A DNA stretch of 64,000 nucleotides from Pararobbsia alpina_A. Its GTDB lineage: Bacteria; Pseudomonadota; Gammaproteobacteria; Burkholderiales; Burkholderiaceae. Of the stretch, positions 61,599-64,000 are shown piece after piece (position 1 is the stretch's first letter; each line of letters starts with the position of its first letter). The stretch spans positions 930,001 to 994,000 of the forward strand of contig NZ_OZ221288.1 in NCBI RefSeq assembly GCF_965118125.1, given 5' to 3'. The notes below the pieces were generated by a model. The model did no database searches. It was not told where the DNA came from and saw nothing but the letters and a program-made list of their open reading frames with translations. The position numbers were made by a program, and so were the translations under genes.

Positions 61599-63125
61599 CT
61601 ACATCTGCGCGCCGATCATCCAGGGCACGAATTCCTCGTCACCCACGCCAAGCACCTCGCTGCGGCTGCGTTCACCCGATGCGACGCGGACAATCGCCTG
61701 GAAAATCTCTTCGCCCTTTTGCTGCACGGTCGAATCACCGTCCATGATGTCGCCGCAATTGATATCCATATCATCGCGCATGCGTTCGTACATGCGCGTA
61801 TTGGTCGCGAGCTTGATCGATGGGGCCGGCTTGGCACCAAAGCACGAACCGCGTCCCGTGGTGAAGACGACAAGATTCGCTCCGCTTGCGATCTGGCCCG
61901 TGGCGCCCATCGGGTCATATCCAGGCGCGTCCATAAAGACCAGGCCATGTGTGTCGACCGGTTCGGCGTAGCGGTACACGCCCGTCAGCGGTGTCGATCC
62001 GCTCTTCGCAACGGCGCCCAGCGATTTCTCGAGGATCGTCGTCAGGCCGCCGGCCTTGTTGCCCGGCGTCGGGTTGTTGTCGATGCTGCCTTTTTCGCGG
62101 TCCGCGTAGGACTCCCACCAATGAATGCGCTCGACGATCTTTTCCCCGACTTCGCGCGACACCGCGCGTCGCGTCAGCAAATGCTCGGCACCGTAGATCT
62201 CCGGCGTTTCCGTAAGGATGGCCGTGCCGCCATGATGGACGAGCAGATCGACCGCCGCGCCCAGGGCGGGATTGGCCGTAATGCCCGAGTAGCCGTCGGA
62301 ACCGCCGCATTGCAAGGCGACGCTGATATGCGAAACCGGAACCGGCTCGCGCACGACCTGGTTGGCTTGCGGCAGCATCGCATTCACCGCCTCGATCGCT
62401 GCATCGATCGTCTTTTGCGTCCCGCCCAGCTCCTGCATGACGAGCGGTACGATCATTGGGCCGCTTTCGACGCCTTCGGCGACAAACAGCGCCCCCATCT
62501 GGTTCGCTTCGCAGCCCAGGCCAATCACGAGTACACCGGCAAAATTCGCATGTTTGACATAGCCGCCAATCGTTCGACGCAATTGCTGAATGCCCTCGCC
62601 GTTGTGATCGATACAGCACCCGAAGCTATGCGTGATGGGAACGACGCCATCGACATTCGGAAAGGCATCCAGCGCGCCGGGCGCGGCAAAATGCTGAGCC
62701 ACGCGTTTGCTGACCGTTGCCGAACAATTGACCGTGCTGACGACGCCGACATAGTTGCGCGTCGCGATCCGGCCATCCGGGCGGCGGATACCCATGAACG
62801 TCATGGGTTGCACGGGCTGCGCGACCGGTTTGAGGTCGCTGCTGAACGCATAATCACGATCGAAGGCGCCAATCGAAAGATTGTGCGTATGAACGTGATC
62901 TCCGCGGGTGATGCCGGCGGTCGCAAAGCCGATGATCTGGCCATAGCGTCGCACGGCTTCTCCGACGGCGATTTCACGCAAGGCGATCTTGTGAGCAGCG
63001 GGAACGTCCTGGCGCACGACCAGGCCGTCGAATTCGTTGAGCGTCGTGTTTGCCGCCACGGCCTCGCGGGCAATGGCAACATCATCGTCGGCGTGGAGTT
63101 TGAGGGCGCGCGAAAGCGGGGTCAT
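61599..63125 (-). CDS. UxaA-family dehydratase (galactarate/altronate type)
   Basis: The 508 residues have an N-terminal SAF-like domain (LKLHADDDVAIARE ... AAHKIALREIAVGEAVRRYGQIIGFA) and a large UxaA/GarD catalytic domain. Landmarks are THSFGCCID, LGCEANQ, ALQCGGSDGYSGITANPALG, NPTPGNKAGGLTTILEKSLG and TTGRGSCFG. Such enzymes dehydrate galactarate or altronate to 2-keto-3-deoxy products with Fe(II). GGAG precedes the ATG; the frame runs 22 codons further upstream without support. It is convergent with the MBL gene (17 bases) and divergent from a FadR-type regulator. It is the strongest clue that the cluster handles a sugar acid. Confidence 0.9.
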   Translation of the reverse strand: MTPLSRALKLHADDDVAIAREAVAANTTLNEFDGLVVRQDVPAAHKIALREIAVGEAVRRYGQIIGFATAGITRGDHVHTHNLSIGAFDRDYAFSSDLKPVAQPVQPMTFMGIRRPDGRIATRNYVGVVSTVNCSATVSKRVAQHFAAPGALDAFPNVDGVVPITHSFGCCIDHNGEGIQQLRRTIGGYVKHANFAGVLVIGLGCEANQMGALFVAEGVESGPMIVPLVMQELGGTQKTIDAAIEAVNAMLPQANQVVREPVPVSHISVALQCGGSDGYSGITANPALGAAVDLLVHHGGTAILTETPEIYGAEHLLTRRAVSREVGEKIVERIHWWESYADREKGSIDNNPTPGNKAGGLTTILEKSLGAVAKSGSTPLTGVYRYAEPVDTHGLVFMDAPGYDPMGATGQIASGANLVVFTTGRGSCFGAKPAPSIKLATNTRMYERMRDDMDINCGDIMDGDSTVQQKGEEIFQAIVRVASGERSRSEVLGVGDEEFVPWMIGAQM

Positions 63126-63265
63126 GTCGGGCTCCGTATGGCGGGATATTCGAGTAAAAGGCCGATCCACTTCGATAGGTGTCGGAGTCAATCGGCGATC
63201 GCCATGGTGTGCCGGGCACGCGCCGCCGTGAAATTGGTCAGACCACAGCGTTTGGAGGTGCCATT

Positions 63266-64000
63266 GTGACGACGCGCGGAAGCTCGGCGAGCGAGTCCGG
63301 CCGAGCCATGGTTGGGCAGATCGTCAGGGAGTTGGAAACTCGCATTCTTGAGGCGAGTGGAGCGAAGGAACAGCGTTTGCCTCCCGAGCGGCAGTTGGCA
63401 CCCGAGCTCGGCATTTCACGTGCGACGTTGCGCGAAGCGATTCAGCGTCTGGTTGCCCGGGGGCTGCTCGAAACGCGGCGTGGCAGCGGTGTCTTTATCC
63501 GGGCACAACCGACGTCACGCGGCGCCGCACCCTGGTTGCAACTGATCTCCGAACAATTGCCGCTGCGTGAGGACACGCTGGAATTTCGGCTCATATTCGA
63601 GTGCGCGGCTGCGCAGTTTGCCGCCCAGCGCGCGGGAGCGCGCGAAATCCAGGCCATGGGACGGATCGTGGAGCGTATGGAGCGTGCGGTATGCGCGCAC
63701 GACGTCGACGCCGAAGCCCGGGCCGACGCGGAATTTCACGCCGTCGTCGCGACCGCTTCACACAATCTGATGCTGGGACATTTCTACGGAAGCGTCATGG
63801 GCCAGCTGCGAGACCATATCGCCGACAACACGTTTGCGGCTTCGAGAATCCGGCACAACGCGCACGAACTCGCACTCGCGAGACTCGCGCAGCATCGTGC
63901 GATCTTCGAGGCTATCGTCCATCGCGACGCACCGGCCTCCTTCTCGGCAATGCATGCGCATATCGCCTTTGTGGGGAAGCAGTTTATTGGGTCGTTCGCA
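63266..64000 (+). CDS. GntR family regulator, FadR/FCD type (cut by the window end)
   Basis: The frame is open to the last base, giving 245 codons without a stop. The GntR helix-turn-helix reads LPPERQLAPELGISRATLREAIQRLVARGLLETRRGSGVFI, followed by an FCD domain (LEFRLIFECAAAQFAAQRAG, DAEFHAVVATASHN, LAQHRAIFEAI). The GTG at 63266 is chosen because GGAGG lies at good spacing; an ATG at 63308 is in frame. It is divergent from the dehydratase gene with 140 bases between and probably controls it, like UxuR/ExuR/GarR-type regulators. Only a short C-terminal tail is likely missing. Confidence 0.88.
   Translation, partial: MTTRGSSASESGRAMVGQIVRELETRILEASGAKEQRLPPERQLAPELGISRATLREAIQRLVARGLLETRRGSGVFIRAQPTSRGAAPWLQLISEQLPLREDTLEFRLIFECAAAQFAAQRAGAREIQAMGRIVERMERAVCAHDVDAEARADAEFHAVVATASHNLMLGHFYGSVMGQLRDHIADNTFAASRIRHNAHELALARLAQHRAIFEAIVHRDAPASFSAMHAHIAFVGKQFIGSFA

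Noticed and set aside
61323..63269. 648-codon open frame on the plus strand
   Set aside because: It is antisense to the UxaA-type dehydratase, which has clear family motifs; the composition is typical of an opposite-strand shadow.
1..64000. tRNA, rRNA, CRISPR array, prophage or insertion sequence
   Set aside because: I looked for cloverleaf-like and rRNA-like stretches, regularly spaced repeats, phage structural genes and transposases and found none.

Overview
The window looks like chromosomal DNA of a Burkholderiaceae bacterium (Paraburkholderia, Pandoraea or Caballeronia type). The basis is high GC by eye with strong third-position GC, two DUF3331 proteins and other small proteins typical of that family, and a gene mix of many two-component kinases, SDR dehydrogenases, GntR regulators and ABC importers. 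I see no rRNA, tRNA, CRISPR array, prophage or insertion sequence. The genus cannot be fixed from the sequence alone.

Region by region. 0.1-5.4 kb: an AhpD-like protein, an HPP membrane protein, small proteins, a LytS/LytTR two-component pair and a small membrane protein. 5.6-11.2 kb: a GapN-like aldehyde dehydrogenase whose usual catalytic Glu is Gly, a CPA1 antiporter and a hybrid kinase. 11.4-15.8 kb: redox and stress genes (AhpD-like, azoreductase behind a perfect palindrome, secreted cupin) and a divergent SDR/TetR pair. 16.3-27.6 kb: a signalling block with two giant CheB-CheR-PAS-kinase-receiver proteins, a stand-alone CheB-zinc protein, a recombinase-like protein without catalytic residues, and a single-domain receiver behind a pentanucleotide microsatellite. 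No chemoreceptor is present.

27.7-35.7 kb: a second CPA1 antiporter, two small Burkholderiaceae proteins, and a four-gene terminal-oxidase operon (CuA/cytochrome c subunit II, subunit I, subunit III, triheme cytochrome c). Subunit I keeps its metal ligands but lacks the usual proton-channel Glu and Lys. 35.7-42.6 kb: an autotransporter, an orphan AAA ATPase, metQ-metI without metN, and a second DUF3331 gene. 42.8-45.8 kb: a compact regulon in which one GbsR/MarR-type regulator, an SDR-DoxX/DUF2269 operon and a DCC-family gene share a 20-bp operator found three times. 45.9-49.1 kb: an AraC regulator divergent from an SDR, then metY.

49.6-52.3 kb: a sulfonate/taurine-type ABC importer. 52.4-64 kb: a carbohydrate or sugar-acid catabolic cluster. 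A six-gene operon (alpha/beta hydrolase, SDR, ABC ATPase, two permeases, binding protein) ends in a clear terminator. It is flanked by an amidohydrolase, two GntR regulators, an MBL-fold hydrolase and a galactarate/altronate-type dehydratase. The likely scheme is import of a sugar or sugar lactone, oxidation by the SDR, lactone opening and dehydration. The substrate is not determined by the sequence.
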